A stretch of DNA of 64,000 bases from Eonycteris spelaea (taxonomy: Eukaryota; Chordata; Mammalia; Chiroptera; Pteropodidae), in contig PUFA01000007.1 of assembly GCA_003508835.1 (NCBI GenBank), positions 13,353,001-13,417,000 on the forward strand, in the 5' to 3' direction. Below, piece after piece: positions 1 through 12,884 of the stretch. Within the stretch, counting starts at the first letter, position 1; each line of letters opens with the position of its first letter. The notes under the pieces were generated by a model, which saw nothing but the letters and a program-made list of their open reading frames with translations, did not search any database and was not told where the DNA came from. The translations under genes were made by a program, and so were the position numbers.

Positions 1-884
1 TTCAAATTCCGGCCCTTGAACGGTTTGAGTGATTGAAGATGCAGCTTATGGTTTCGTAGGAGCTTTTCAGGGACGTCTGCATTAATCCTCTGCTCAGGCA
101 ATGTAGAAAACATTAAGTAAAATTGTCTGAAGTTAAAATATGTACTTAATTCCCACCACAGGGATGGATCTTTTTAGCAGATGTTTTTGCTGGAATGGCT
201 AGTGATTGTAAAAGAGGAAGAACTAAAAGAATCAAAGTCAAAGTTGGTAAAGAGAACGGACTGGACAGGGTCTGGACTGGGAGGCAGGAATGGCATAGCA
301 ATTAAATTTCCAGACTACTGCTTATGAAAAATAAGCTGTCTTCGGATCGTTTCTAGGGCACGGCTATACATGGTGGTCATGGACCAGAGAAAATGAACCC
401 AAATTGATGTAAAAAAAAAAAAATCATTTAAGCAAGACGTTCCTGTGATGTCTGAGCCACGATCTCCGAGGGGGATCGGGTTTCCTCGTTGGGAAGGGCT
501 GTGCATTCGGGAAGTCGTGACACCACGGTCCTCATGGAAAACAATGAAGGCGGTTGTTTGCAAAGCTCAAGGAGGCTGCAGCTCTGCGGATCTTGCTCCA
601 CCAGGGACCTGCCAGCCCACTCCTCCCAATGGGACACGTTAGGCCCGCAAATGAACCCTGCCTGAAGCCTTCAGGGGAATGGGCCTTTTTATGTGTAACT
701 GGCGTTTCCGTTCCCAGGCTCATACTGACAGCAACTACACTCTGGGCCCTCGTGCCACGGGCATGTGGCGTTTGCTCCTCCGGGTTCCCCATCCTGCTCT
801 GCTCTTACACCTTTGAAAGTAAGAGGGAAGCAGGTGATCCGGGAGGCACAGAGTGCTGCCAAGGCGGGCTTTCACCTCCACCAC
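1..884. other. intronic DNA, no feature recognised
   Basis: Mixed unique-looking sequence with an A-run near 410-423. Overlapping short open frames on both strands at 428-792 lack any recognisable domain. Confidence 0.5.
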
Positions 885-1035
885 TTACTGGGGTCGGCTC
901 CTTAACCTCTGTGTGCTCCAGTTCACCTCTGTAAAATGGGAATAATATTCCTACCTACTTCACAGAACCATTGTGAAGATGAACGAGACAGACTAAAATG
1001 GGTGGCACAGTGCCTGGCACGCGGCCAGCACTCTC
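885..1035 (+). repeat. MIR SINE fragment
   Basis: Carries the MIR core and 3' phrases in order: TTAACCTCTGTGTGCTCCAGTT, then CTGTAAAATGGGAATAATA, then CACAGTGCCTGGCACG. Confidence 0.8.
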
Positions 1036-1439
1036 TGCCTCTTATTCATGGTGGGGGATGCAAGCACCTTCAAGGTGAGAGAGGGGTTTCTTTCATGGCT
1101 TTTAAAAATACACTGTTTTCCTTTAGAGGAGCTATTATACAGCCCACTGAATCTAACTGCCATGCTAGCTCAGCAATGAATACCCCTGCATTAAGAATCA
1201 TGTCACACTCTTGTTTCACAAGTTGTGGAAACCCAAATCAGACTGCATTCAGTTTTGGGTGGTGGGAGACATACTGAAGGCCTTTCAATTTCCAAAGCCA
1301 TGATCAGAATGAAATGTTCTCTCATCAGGCGTTTTACATTTTAGAATTCAATTACAAAACCCTACCATTTAGCTTGTTAGGCTGGCTGCTCCACCCCAGA
1401 AAGAGTGACAAAAGACAATCTTTATAGCCAGGCTCCAAG
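1036..1439. other. intronic DNA, no feature recognised
   Basis: No repeat consensus or coding signal is recognised here. Confidence 0.4.
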
Positions 1440-1700
1440 TTCCACTGCTATAAATCACTGGTTATCGGATGGCGTAGAACTCATTAATATAAACGAGAAG
1501 CCTGAAAGGCACCCATTAGCATGCTATTAATTTGTTTGACGATCTACGGCATGGCAAGAGCTAAAATCGTTAGGCTGGGCAATACGGCATCTCGTGCAGA
1601 AGAATAATCTGGTCCCATTAATTTTTGTCTTGGGCTTGCCAAATGTAATTGGACATCATCAGAGCTCATACATCTCCTCATAGCTCTTTCATCCTTTCTT
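1440..1700. other. candidate conserved noncoding element
   Basis: Not recognisable as a repeat. It is AT-rich and crowded with homeodomain-type cores (CATTAATATAAA, TATTAATTTG, CCATTAATTT, GTAATTGG). This look is typical of conserved developmental enhancers, but conservation was not tested. Confidence 0.3.
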
Positions 1701-2784
1701 TAAAAGAAGAAAATTGGGGGTGGGGGAATGAGCTCGAACTCTGGGTACTCAATGGAGGTAACCAATGAAAAGTTTTAAGCTGCAAGAACCCCGTTAAAAA
1801 TTGCAAATGCTTCTACCTTTTAGTTTTTCTTCCTTTGCTCCGCCCCCCGCCCCCAAAATGAATATGAATCATAAACTCATTTCCAGTTGGGTTAACTTTA
1901 CTTATATATTCATCTATCCCATTTATTGGGGGGGGGGGTCCATTTTATCCCAGTGGGTAGATATGACTGTCTTCCATCTTTGCAGTTAATGACATGGCAC
2001 GTGGGATGAATAAGCTTTATCTACATCTCTGTGATCTCATGTCTTTCTGTTCGATTATTGCCTGGAGACATAATTCTGTCCAATTGTGTCCAATTTCTGT
2101 TTTTGTAGTTGGTTCACCTTCCCTTCTCCAAAGCTGTTACAGAAAAGTGACCCCTGGCCTTGCAGGCTCTGGCAGTATCTTGGCTTACCTGGGACTCTGT
2201 GGTCCAAATGGTCCAAAAGAATATGAGAGCAGAGGCAGCTTCCCACATGCTCCTAAATGCTCCTCCTTCCCTGTGGTTACCGTGTTCAAAGGACACCCGC
2301 CACCCCAGTCATGCCAGCCAGTGAATTAAACACACAAAAAATGTGTTCTCAGAGTTTTTCAGATACTAGGATTGCAGATATGGATCTGTGGACCTGAAAT
2401 GGATCTTCTGATGTTCATTTTGACTATGGTCAAGATTTCTGAAAAAGTTGAACTCTACGAATGTGTGCTTTAACTGATGGTATCAAAACGCTAGCATAAA
2501 CAATGAACTTAAGTAAGTTGGTTCAGTCCCACCGATCAGGAAAGCACGGAGGCCTAGCCTCAAAGCTGAAAGGAACGAGGAGGGAAAAACTGGTGAGCTG
2601 GTGAGCTGTTTCCCTGAATGTTCATTTCAGCATCACCCTCTGTCTCTAATGCAGAGAGGGGAGCCACTGAGTGTTCAGAACGCTTCGGTTTCTCCTCACT
2701 ACAGGGCACAAGATTTGAAAACATTTCAGCATAATACATACTCAGGATACAAACTAATGCAAATATTAGAAAGTACAAAGAAAA
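1701..2784. other. intronic DNA with a G-run, otherwise unassigned
   Basis: Contains a short G run near 1928-1938. I recognise no gene or clear repeat in the rest. Confidence 0.4.
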
Positions 2785-3050
2785 TAAAAATCATGTTTCC
2801 ACTCCCTTGAAATAATCACTAGTAACACTTTGGTGTCTTTCCCTACACACATGACACACGTGTGTTTTTCCAGAACCGGAGCACGGCATATAGTTTCCTG
2901 TCCCCACCCTCTTGTCCAGCACGACTGGATATTGAGTAAGTATTTTCTTATGCTATTATATTTCTTTCAAAAATGTACTCTGTAATGGCTGCATAAATTT
3001 CACCATATCCCAGTGCTGCGCATTTAACCATTCTCAGATGATATGTAGAC
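2785..3050 (-). repeat. old L1 3' fragment (antisense)
   Basis: Phrases such as GTAATGGCTGCATAAATTTC and ATTTAACCATTCTC match the reverse complement of the old L1 segment that reads 'tgg-ataaa-ttatgcagccatta'. It is diverged. Confidence 0.45.
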
Positions 3051-4319
3051 AGGATTTTAACCTCTCCCTAGCCTCTTTACTAAAATTAAACTCCTTTCTC
3101 CCTATCTCAAACTCATGACCAGATTCAAATCCATCAAGGGAAATTCTAGTGGGGGAACTTAAGAGCAGGAATTCTTACATGAAAGCCTCTGGTCTGAGAA
3201 GGCCCACTGGCTTCCTGGGCCACGTGTGGCTCAAGCTACAGCCAGAAATGTTAAAAGGCCTGAAATCCAGGGATGGTCTGGGCTGGCTATTTCTGTCATC
3301 AACTTGTGTCAGTCAGTGGGGCTGTGGCTCTTGAATGATTCAGTGTTTGTGGCCTTGAAAATACTTCAGTGCAGCAAGCAAATCAAGATGTTCTCTTTGA
3401 CTGGCTAATGCTAAGGAGCCTCCAGCCCTCAGAAACGAGACCTCTTGAACTGTTGTACCTGGAGCTCCAGTCAGAGGGAGGCTGGGACATTCCCGGCAGT
3501 TTATTGCCCAGATGGCATTATAGCTTCACCAGGGGGTTCTGGGCTTCCCGGGGGTCTGCAGCTGTCAAGTCTCCAGTTGTAAGTGAAACCATATCTGTAT
3601 CTCAGGTTGATGGTGCTTCTCTGAAAGGGCAGGTTAAGATCAGCACCTGATAAGACACCTTCAACTCAATTTCCTGTCTCTGGCAGATTTATTCCTGATG
3701 GGTTTCATTCCCCCACATTCCTGTCCTCAGGGCTTCGATCTAAGGCAGAGGCCACAGGGCATTTTCTCAGTGGGAATCAAATCGAGAGCCCACACAATTA
3801 GCATCTCCCACTCCCCACAATCCTAATGAACTGTATGGTCCTTAGGAAAATGAGAGTGGTCAGATCACTTCATTGGTCAAGAGGGAGAGCCATAGGAAGA
3901 CACAGGAAGTGGTATAAAGGTCACTTCCTATTTCTTGGAGCAGCACCCAACCACAGGTCAACTAACCATCAACACCCAGGGCTGCCATTCTGGGCAGCCC
4001 CATCTGACAGCTTACAAAGGTTTCCTTTCTAACTCCCTCTTCCATTGTTATTAACCAGTCTAGCTCGTCCAGCTTTACACTGTGATAAGAGGATCAGAAA
4101 CAGCCTCCCACATCTAAGGCTATCTTAATCAATGGCAGGGAACACAAGTGTCTACGGGAGGAAGAGATCAAGTGTTTTTCTCTTTAAACTTTCAACTTTA
4201 ATGCATACTCTTTACCCTTTACGGTGGAGCTGCACTTTAAATTCATTTAACGTACATGAACAGAAACATAAACACTTGGAAGGAAAAAAAAATACGAGTA
4301 AATAGTTACATGCAACCAA
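3051..4319. other. intronic DNA, no feature recognised
   Basis: Unique-looking sequence. Short open frames (for example 3369-3650) have no recognisable domain or codon signal. Confidence 0.4.
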
Positions 4320-4545
4320 TTATGTGCCAGCACTGTTGCAAGCACTTCCTATAAATTAATTCATTTAATCTCCCGAATAACTTATGAGGTTGGTACAATT
4401 CTCATTTCACAGAAGAGAAAACAGACACAAAGAGTTCAAATAACTCGTCCATGAACACACACAGAGGAAGTGGCGGGGCCAGGATTTGAACCCAGGCAGG
4501 CAGTTCGACAGTTGAGGACTCTTACCCAGCCACATGGCTGCAGTG
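4320..4545 (-). repeat. MIR SINE (nearly full core)
   Basis: Reads as reverse-complement MIR: TATGTGCCAGCACTGTTGCAAG, ATTTCACAGAAGAGAAAACA, then GATTTGAACCCAGGCAGGCAG. Confidence 0.85.
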
Positions 4546-5384
4546 GCCCCGCCAGGTGGCATTTGGGCTGCCATACTCAAAGGACACAGGCCCCACCCAG
4601 CGTGAACATGGGGCGAGACTGTGAGGACTGTGAGCCTGTACTCCCCATCAGCCCGAGTTTCCTGGTGCCTCTCACAAGTTACGAACCATTCACAGGATTT
4701 TCAGGAGCAATTTCGGTCATATGTACTAACACCCAGGGGAGAACAGTGTCTGAAACATAACTGTAGACAACTGGCTTCCACATCAGAAGACTCATCTCAG
4801 GCTAAAGAAAATGTGAACTCTAAACAAAGACCCCACGTGAGCGCAACTTGATCGAAAAGAGGCCCTTGCATCCCCTGGCTGGAAAATCAAAAGGTTAAGC
4901 TGGGTCTGGGGTCTGCACGTTAAACTCAGCCACACATACCCGAGAGACCGTGTGTGGGTCTGCACGTTACCTCTTGGCAGTGTTTTCCTGAAGTGCGTGA
5001 GCGGTGAAGACTTCATGGGACAAGCCTGCTCCCGCGTGCACACACGGCACGTTTTCTCTCCTCACAGAAGAACACCTTGCAGTTTGACACACTTGACAGT
5101 CAAGAAGGTGTCACCAGCAGGGGCAGTAGCACCTCCTAGACCTCTCTCCCAGCAAATCCAGTCAGCGGGCAGTTGAGATTCTGTCTTCCTGGCAGAAAAT
5201 AACGTTGCCATCCTATAAATAAATATTTGATTGGCAGCTTCGAGGCTTGCCTGGAACTGAGTGGAGTAAGGCAATACAGACCTGCTATCTCCATACACTT
5301 CATTTGTGATTTCTGCCTTCAGAGACAGTTAAATCAGAGGACTAAAGGAATAGAGTTTTACTTTTTTCCCCTCTTCGACTTTTC

Positions 5385-5560
5385 TTTTTGAAAATGTTCA
5401 AACTTACAGAGAAATGGAAAGGATAGTACAATGAATACCATGTACCTTCCACCTAGACCTACCAATTGTTAAAAGTTTGGCCACGTTTATGGTCTCTCTC
5501 ATTTTTGCTCAGCTACCTGGAAGGTGAAGATGTGGCTTCCTCTATCAATATTTCAGGAAG
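5385..5560. repeat. old L1-type 3' repeat fragment
   Basis: The run around 5395-5490 (ATGTTCAAACTTACAGAGAA, ATAGTACAATGAATACCATG, CCTACCAATTGTTAAAAGTT) matches a common old mammalian LINE segment. A related copy sits at 53420-53590. Family assignment is by memory. Confidence 0.45.
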
Positions 5561-6212
5561 TATCACCTGAGATGAAAGACATTTTTCTATGTAACATTGC
5601 CGTTCTCAAAGTTAATACTGACTCAGGAATGTTATCTAATATCAATCTGTATCATTATATTTACTTCTAGTAATCCTGAGTCGGCAAAATCACCATTAAA
5701 TAAAATGATACCATTTGGAGTTGATCAATCTGTTAGAGGGAAAAGTAACTGTAAAATGTATCAGAGTTCACTCAATACTGTGAATAAAATAACTTTTATA
5801 TGATGATTGAGTATTTGCAAGGTCTCAGCACCATGACTCTTAAAGAATTTTCTCATTATATGACACTGTAGACCCAGAAAGGGGATAAAGCTCAAAGCAT
5901 ATGGACCCACACTTCTGGGAGTTCTGTTTGAAAATATACTCCTTTATTCACTTGTGTTCTTACTTTTTGCCATGCAGTAAAAATATTTCCACATTTAAGG
6001 AAAGAAAGACTGGAAGGTGAGCCATTTTCTTTAGTTGTCTTTCCAATTTCATAAACAAACATTACTGTGTAATATTTAGAAAATTCTGCTCTATAAGCAT
6101 TCTGATGAGTTCAACACAGGTACCCAAAAGTGCCTAACGTCACTGAATTAAAGCTTTCTTACTTGGTTTTCAAGCCACAGCAAGCAATGACAGCTTGATA
6201 GGGGACTTATTT
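5561..6212. other. intronic DNA, no feature recognised
   Basis: AT-rich, with no clear repeat family or coding signal. Confidence 0.4.
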
Positions 6213-6242
6213 ACAAACAAACAAACAAACAAACAAACAAAC
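6213..6242. repeat. (CAAA)n microsatellite
   Basis: About seven perfect ACAA units. Confidence 0.95.
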
Positions 6243-6959
6243 CAGAAAAACAACGAAAGGAAAGCAGAACAAAACTTCAAGCAAGACTCCGTGTGTGGCC
6301 ACAGAGTGCGAGGCTGGCTCTCCTGCATATCTTTCTGAATGAATCACTCGCTCAACGCTCGGTATCCTAAGAACCCTTACAGCGGTGTCCTGAATCATCC
6401 AGATTCCTTCCTGCTGCTGCCAGATCTATTCCGCAGCAACCAGTGCTTGCGGGGCTCTGAGAGGGTAACTGCCCCTGGGACACAGACAGGAGAAGTCCTG
6501 AACAACTAGGTCATTCTCCAGAAGACGCGTGCGATCAGAGCCAAGAAACAATCAGCCACGTTCCCTCAATGGACCACATGTTTCTCACTAGGTCTTCCCT
6601 GATCTCCTCGTATGCATGACCTGCGTTACCACTGCACCCGGAAACGCTGGAATAACTCGACATTGCACATACCCTGAACTCAGGCCGTCGGCAATCTCCA
6701 CCATCTGGAGCTCAGCCACGGATCAGGCAGTGAGGGAGACGAGCTTGAGCAGTCAACGGCCACGGACCCCACTCATGGCTCTGGGACCCTAGCAGATGAA
6801 TCTTTAAGAGTTACAACAGGGTGGGGGGAAAAAAGGCAGGGATCTTGGAATCAGTTCCTCGGGCAAGTTACTTAATTTCGATTTCCTTATTCTTAAAATA
6901 TCTAAAACATTGCATTCGAGGGTATTGTGAGATGAGAGATTACACATCGAGAAGTTATG
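6243..6959. other. intronic DNA, no feature recognised
   Basis: Moderately GC-rich unique-looking DNA with several CpGs. No exon-like ORF is supported. Confidence 0.4.
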
Positions 6960-7195
6960 AGGCACAGTAGTTAAGAGTATGTCTCTGGAGCCAGACTGCC
7001 CGGGATGGAATCTAGCCCTGCACCTCTTGCTACATGACCATGCACAAGTCACTTCATTTCTCTGTGCCTCAGCCTCCTTACCTGCAAGATAGGAATAACA
7101 GTAGCACCTACCTCACAGGGGACTGACTATGAGGATCACATGAATGGATGCATGTGGAAGGCTTATAATGCCTGATAAACAGCAATCGACCAATG
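6960..7195 (+). repeat. MIR SINE, nearly full length
   Basis: Reads from CACAGTAGTTAAGAGTATG through CTGGAGCCAGACTGCCCGGG, CAAGTCACTTCATTTCTCTG and CTCAGCCTCCTTACCTGCAA to the 3' part. This is one of the best-preserved MIRs in the window. Confidence 0.92.
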
Positions 7196-8698
7196 AACAT
7201 TCATTATTGATCATTCATACTAGATGTACACTTCCCAGCCCATCATCAGCTGACACAGAACAAGCACTCAGAAGAGCCTACTAACTGAAAGGAAGCTGGC
7301 TGGTTTTGCTTCTCAGACCACAGCTTGTTCAAAGCAGCAAGAAATGACAGCTAATAGCTTTAGAAGGGCTTAAACATTTCCGAAAAGAGAAAGCAGACAT
7401 AAAAACTGAAAATAAGATGAAGGAAGGGGCCATTTAGTATTGGAGTCAATAACTGGTCATATCTTGGGGTCCCTGAGTGAATCACTCCCTTAGAGCAAGC
7501 TCACTGCTGTAAGAATACTCATATCTTGAGTCATCAAGAACACGTTCGTGTCTGCTCAGCTCTCCCTGTTTAAGATAGCAGGAAACTGTGAGATGCTTTT
7601 AAAATACTCTGGGCCTAAACAGTTAAGAAGCTTTATAATGACAAAGTCTGGGCACTTATAGGACACAAATGTGCAGCTAACCTGGATGACTTGTGTTCTC
7701 TTGGTCTGATGGGTTGAGATGTCAGCAGAGGCAGATTCACTGTAAAGTTGTTAAGGAAGCTTAAACTTTAGGCAACACCCCCTCAATTGCACAGGTCCCT
7801 TCCAGAACCCTTAGTGGGGTGTAGCCATGTATTCCGGTGGACACGTGTTTTTTGTCGAATTTGGCCAAAATCAGATTAACCACATCAGTTACAATATCTG
7901 ACTAGTCTCACTTTGACTGACCCTCCATCACGTGACCTACTCAATGCACTGGGTGGGCATTTCTGGGGGTCAGCTGACAAGAAGTTGAGTTGGGGATACA
8001 GTCAGCAGTTTAGTGGTCAGCAGTCATTTCCACATATAGTTAATATCTCACTAACCATCCCAGAGTACCAATGACATCAGGAGTTCTCCATCGTCAAATG
8101 TGCCCTGTGGAAAAACCTTTCAAAACTCAATACTTGAAAATGAAAGAAATGTGATTGCCATTTCTCAAATTTGACAACAATCCTATGAAACACCGGATGT
8201 AACCAATAATGAATGACAGAGCCACAATAAAGGTTTCTAAGCTATCGATGATCAAAGAAAAACAGAAAATTCGGCTAGCTATTCTAAAGGGAAGACTGAA
8301 TTATTCCTTCAGAAAATAGTATAGAATTATTGTCATATGAAGGGGTGATCAAAGCCAAAAAGTGTGGGGGGAAAAGTACTGTCAAGATATGTCAGGCTCT
8401 TAGTAAAATGATCTTTCTGGATTCTGGGCCTGTGTCAACTTTTAAAAATGTGTTATAGTATTTTCTTCATTCTAAATGACCATTCACTTTTATGCCTCAC
8501 TTTATATTTGTTAAGTTTGGATTTTTCTTAACTGTGTAAACTTTAGGACTCACAAGACCTGGATCACCTCTGGCTGGCATGGTGTGAGTTTCAGCTCAGA
8601 TCGGCTGGGCCTGACCCTGAGACTAGCTCTCTGTGTGGTGTGGGAGGTGCCTTCCTCCACCCCCGGGCCTCCACTCTCATTCCTAAGGGCGGATAAGC

Positions 8699-8699
<1 letters not shown>
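7196..8699. other. intronic DNA, no feature recognised
   Basis: Unique-looking sequence with AT-rich tracts. No repeat boundary or coding signal could be supported. Confidence 0.4.
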
Positions 8700-8748
<49 letters not shown>

Positions 8749-8817
8749 TGTGTGTGTGTGTGTGCACGTGTGTGTATGAGAGAGAGAGAGAGAGGGAGAG
8801 AGAGAGAGAGAGAGAGA
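8700..8817. repeat. compound (TG)n-(GA)n microsatellite
   Basis: About 77 bp of TG (one TC break, a TGCACG interruption) run straight into about 40 bp of GA. The long open frames crossing it on both strands are artefacts of the repeat. Confidence 0.98.
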
Positions 8818-8929
8818 TGCTTGTCAATGAAACGAGATAAATGCACAGAAAGGGCCGAGAGCAGGAAGGACTCCAGAAGCAGTGCTCTAAACATTGCTCA
8901 TCTACAGGCCGATGGCTTTCAAGTCCTTA

Positions 8930-9560
8930 TCTTCAGATCCAGTTTCCAACTTTCTATTTACAACTTTATCTGGGTATCTCACAGATACCCCAATCTCAGC
9001 ATGTCCCAAACCTGGTCCTCTCCCTGTGTGTGAGCGTCCCTCCCCCCCCCCATTAAAACTTCCACCCTGCTCTAAATGTACCCTGTTGTGAAGCCAGGAC
9101 TCTGGCCCTGACTCGCCTGTCTTCCCTCTCCTCCCAACACTTCTAATATCCCATCTATTTCCAAATCTGTCACTGTGGTGTCCTTCAAACCACCCACTTC
9201 TCTCCACCTCCACTGTCACCTTAACCCATGCTTGCTTACTCACCTGCAGCACCCCATCGCCTCCATAGAGTTCCCCTCCTCACACACTCACCGCTGCCAA
9301 ATACCCACCCACCCTCCAGCTAGAACAATCCTTTCTTTCAAAGCACAGTTCTGGCCCTGTCAACTTCTGCCTCAGGATAAAGACCACAATCTTTCCTGGC
9401 GCCTACATACCTACATCCCTAGCCTAATGCATCCTGCACTCGGCTTTAGCCACCCCAGTCTTTAAATCCTTGCTCCTTTCTGCTTCCCCGCTCCCTGTTC
9501 TTCTCCAACACCCGCACACAGTTCTCTAAGGGCGTCCTGCATCATGGTTATCCCGTTTGA
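8930..9560 (+). repeat. L2 LINE 3' region
   Basis: C- and T-rich L2 3' UTR-type text: TCCAAATCTGTCACTGTGGT, a pattern of Cys/Pro-rich text, TCAGGATAAAGACCACAATC, then CTAATGCATCCTGCACTCGG. L2 shows this layout around its 3' end. Confidence 0.65.
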
Positions 9561-10850
9561 CGCATGACCCCGCATCAGCCTCACTGTCCCTCTGCCCTTC
9601 CACTCTCTCAGCCCCTAACACAGCTCCTTGTCGTACACAGAACAAACGGCTTTTAGAACACACATGTGCAGAGGTGTGACATTTTTGGAAAGGAGGCAAT
9701 TCCCTGGTGGTCCCTGTCCTCAGCCCAGGTGCTGAGGGAGGATCCCAGTTAGGATTACGCAGTCTTGAGGGACACATGTGGAGAGGTCCTTTCTGTATTC
9801 CCAAGGGGATCCACACATCCCCACCCCTTCCACTGCCCTCTTTTGCTGACCTCTGTCTTGTGAGAAGGTACTGTTTCTTAGCTCCCTGCCTGTCACCCGG
9901 TCCCAGTACCCTGGACCTCACTCCACTGGACCCTGTCAGGCCCCCTGAGAGCTGTGACCTGTGAGGTGAAGCTGGACAGGAACACAGCACTTCCATGCTA
10001 CAGACCAGGAAGGCACACTGCAAGTGCTTCTAAATTTATCTGCCTCTGAGAGGTCTAAAAATACCAAAAGTGATGTTTAATCATGCAAGTCCAGAATGGC
10101 TTGGACAAGGCCTCAGCTGTCCTCATGGTTATCCTTAGCTCCAAACCAACCTAAATCAACTTATTCTAAAAGAAAACTTTATGTCTACAGCGAAAATGAA
10201 ATCTCATGCCCTCGGCCACTCCCTGAAACCAGACTGAGGCAGAGCGTGTTACCTGAATGGAAATTCTGAAGCTGCCGCTGGCATTTTAATGCAGTAGAGA
10301 TGAAGACAGACAGACAGAGGGAAGGAAAGAATCACTTTTCTTTATTTCTTTCAGAGAAAGTAGCTCTGAGGTTGCTCTCTAGGGCTGAGTACCAAAGAAA
10401 AACAAATTTAAATAAGGTGTCCCTTTTTAATGGGAGGCAATTATTTAAACACAGCCCTGGTTACTAGCGTTCTGCCTCAGGGTAATGACACCATTGTGAG
10501 CCTGTAGTAAAGGAAGAAGCGAGCACTAAGAGGGAGAATCAGCTACCGCTCTCTTGGGGCAGAACTTTTAATAGCCAATTCATTCAGAGAAAGTGACTCA
10601 AAACAATCCTATGGAACAACAGGTGGTTCTGCCTGAAAAGGTTATCTTCGAACCGATGAGCACAAAACAAGAGTTCTCTGTTTGGTTCAACCTTGGAGCC
10701 CCAGTAAAATCCACATTCCCCACTCATTTCAGAGGGTCACTAAGAGGTGAAAACACTGGACTTCAGGTCAGAAGCTTTGGGTTGAAGTCTGCAAACTCGG
10801 GCAGGCGTTCTCAACTGTGAAGTAGGGGGTGGGGTAACTACCTGTAGGGT
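9561..10850. other. intronic DNA, no feature recognised
   Basis: Open frames cover part of it (the longest is 165 codons on the minus strand at 9526-10023), but none has a domain or splice context. A short purine stretch lies near 10305-10330. Confidence 0.4.
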
Positions 10851-10905
10851 AGTTACGGGAGAGAAACTACAGACAGTCAAGGTTACAGGAGAGAAACTAC
10901 AGACA
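10851..10905. repeat. 30-bp tandem duplication
   Basis: The 25 bp at 10851-10875 recur at 10881-10905 with two differences, giving a 30-bp period. Confidence 0.85.
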
Positions 10906-11149
10906 TTCCATCCACTGGACTGGACAAATACCTGCTGCCCCAGAAATTATTTTCTGGCTTTCATCTCCACAGCGTGTTCAGTACTTTCTTATTTCTGGAT
11001 CCAAAAGACCCCTCTAAAATGTCCCCCAGATCAAAATGGTTTACAGTCCTCAGGGTTCCCATCTCTTTTTTCTTCTCTCCAATGCTCTATGAAAAATAAA
11101 CCTCCCCAAAAGAGACTCCTTTAACTCAGACTGTGCTTAAAGGCCGCTG

Positions 11150-11370
11150 CTAATGTATACTGAGCACTTACTGTATGACACGAACTGTGCAAGTGTTTCG
11201 TGCACCGGCGCATTGAACCCTCTCAAAAACCCTATGCAATAGCTTCGGCTATTCTCATTTACAGGAGGAAACGGCCTCAGAGAAGATAAGTAACTTGTTT
11301 TACATTACAGGCCTAGACAGCAAGTGGCAGAGCTGGGCCTCAAACACGAGCCTAAGAGATTCTAAAACTC
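11150..11370 (-). repeat. MIR SINE
   Basis: Reverse-complement MIR: TACTGAGCACTTACTGTATG, TTCTCATTTACAGGAGGAAA, CAAGTGGCAGAGCTGGGCCT. An A-run follows at 11379-11391. Confidence 0.85.
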
Positions 11371-11946
11371 ACGTTCTTAAAAAAAAAAAAAATCTCTCTT
11401 GGCACATGGGATATGCTAAAATCCAATCTATATTCTCGATTTGGAAATGGGCCAAGGACCAAAAGGGTTACCAATAGCTCATTGTCAGTGGAGCAATTTA
11501 TACGGGAGCCCATGTGCATTTTCTTGCTCAAGGGGTTCTGGAGCCTTCTGTGGAATGAGGTCAGCAGCTGGAGAGTGGCTGGCAGAGGAAGACTAGTAAG
11601 AGGAAGACCAGACACCCCAAGTGCTCACTGCAGAGCGCTGCCTCCCAGATGGAGCATCTTATTGGCTGGCCCCTGAGCACCCCAGCTGTCTCCAGGGTAG
11701 GATGTGGTCTGACCACATTCTTTTAAGTGTCTGGTAGCTCCTTGCAGGCCACCTGGCTCAGAAGGCGAGCCAGCACCTGCGTCACTATCAGATACATCGG
11801 AGAAGCCAAACCCGATTAAGAAGCTCCCTAGTGAAGCTGAGTCCTGGCCTTCCCTTGCAAACAAGCTAGTATTGTAACCAAGGGCACCTGACAGGCGATG
11901 TCTAGAGAAGTCACCTCAAACACTCTGGGAGACAGTATGAGTCAGA

Positions 11947-11948
<2 letters not shown>
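11371..11948. other. intronic DNA, no feature recognised
   Basis: Apart from the A-run at its start, nothing in it is recognised. Confidence 0.4.
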
Positions 11949-12011
<63 letters not shown>

Positions 12012-12058
12012 TCTCTCTCTCTCTCACACACACGCAAATACACACACACACACACAGA
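11949..12058. repeat. (CT)n microsatellite passing into (CA)n
   Basis: About 76 bp of almost pure CT (one CCC interruption), then about 34 bp of CA with a GCAAAT break. Confidence 0.98.
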
Positions 12059-12094
12059 CAATGATATTAGTCATGCCATGCAAGTGAGGTGATG

Positions 12095-12265
12095 CTACTG
12101 TGAGCACTAACCTGCCTTAGTTTCCTCATCTGTGAAATAGGGTTAGCGGTAGGACTTTGCAACTCTACAGCAAATGAGTTAACATGTGTGAAGCACTCAG
12201 AACAGTGCCTGGCACTTAAACACTCATTGAAGTACCGCTGTCGGTTACTACTATTACTACTCCTG
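12095..12265 (+). repeat. MIR SINE fragment
   Basis: TTTCCTCATCTGTGAAATAG and CAGAACAGTGCCTGGCACTT are diagnostic MIR phrases. Confidence 0.85.
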
Positions 12266-12769
12266 CGATAAGTAGCAAGAAGTCAGAGATTCGCTGTGTA
12301 AAAACCTCAACCCCCTGGCCCCAGGAGAGGGACTTCCCCCAGCACCCAAGAGGATGTCCTGAGTTCTCTTCCGAGTGGGAGGCAGGTCACAAGGGCACGA
12401 CCTGACCCGGATGACACAGTCTGGAGTGAGAGGCGCCACCTGTGTTGCGATGAATGAATAAAATGAATAAACATGACGAAACTGAGAGGGCTTCCGGGCC
12501 CAACATTTACAACAGCAAAGGGGAAAGGCAACTGCCAGTGACAGAGTGATCAGGGAAAATACTACCTGAGATAGTCCCCTGTATGTGGCTTTAATTCTTT
12601 GGTATCCAGCACTCCAAACCCAGTGAGGGCTCCCTCAAGGGCCATGTGAAAGACTGGATGGCCAGACATTCCACAGGGCCTGGAGGGCCCCTGGAGCCGC
12701 TGGTCCCACTAGACTTTGCAGCCATTCTTCCCAAATAAACTGAGATAGAACAGAGACTTCTGCGGTCTT

Positions 12770-12884
12770 TTCAGGGAGGGATGAGTGGGTCCGACCTCCA
12801 CGAAGGCAGAGACCATGTCTGTTTTCTTCAGTGGGATGGCTATACTTCCACTCTGACCCAATGCCTGACATACATTATGTTGCA
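12770..12884 (+). repeat. L2 LINE 3' end fragment
   Basis: GCAGAGACCATGTCTGTTTT followed by a degraded form of the L2 terminal phrase (CAATGCCTGACATACATTAT). Confidence 0.5.

Noticed and set aside
8550..9056. Long open frames on both strands over the TG/GA repeat
   Set aside because: They translate dinucleotide repeats (Cys-Val, His-Thr, Ser-Leu, Arg-Glu) and have no non-repeat coding support.
9526..10023. 165-codon minus-strand ORF
   Set aside because: Overlaps L2 sequence, no domain, no splice context, and a competing ORF lies on the other strand.
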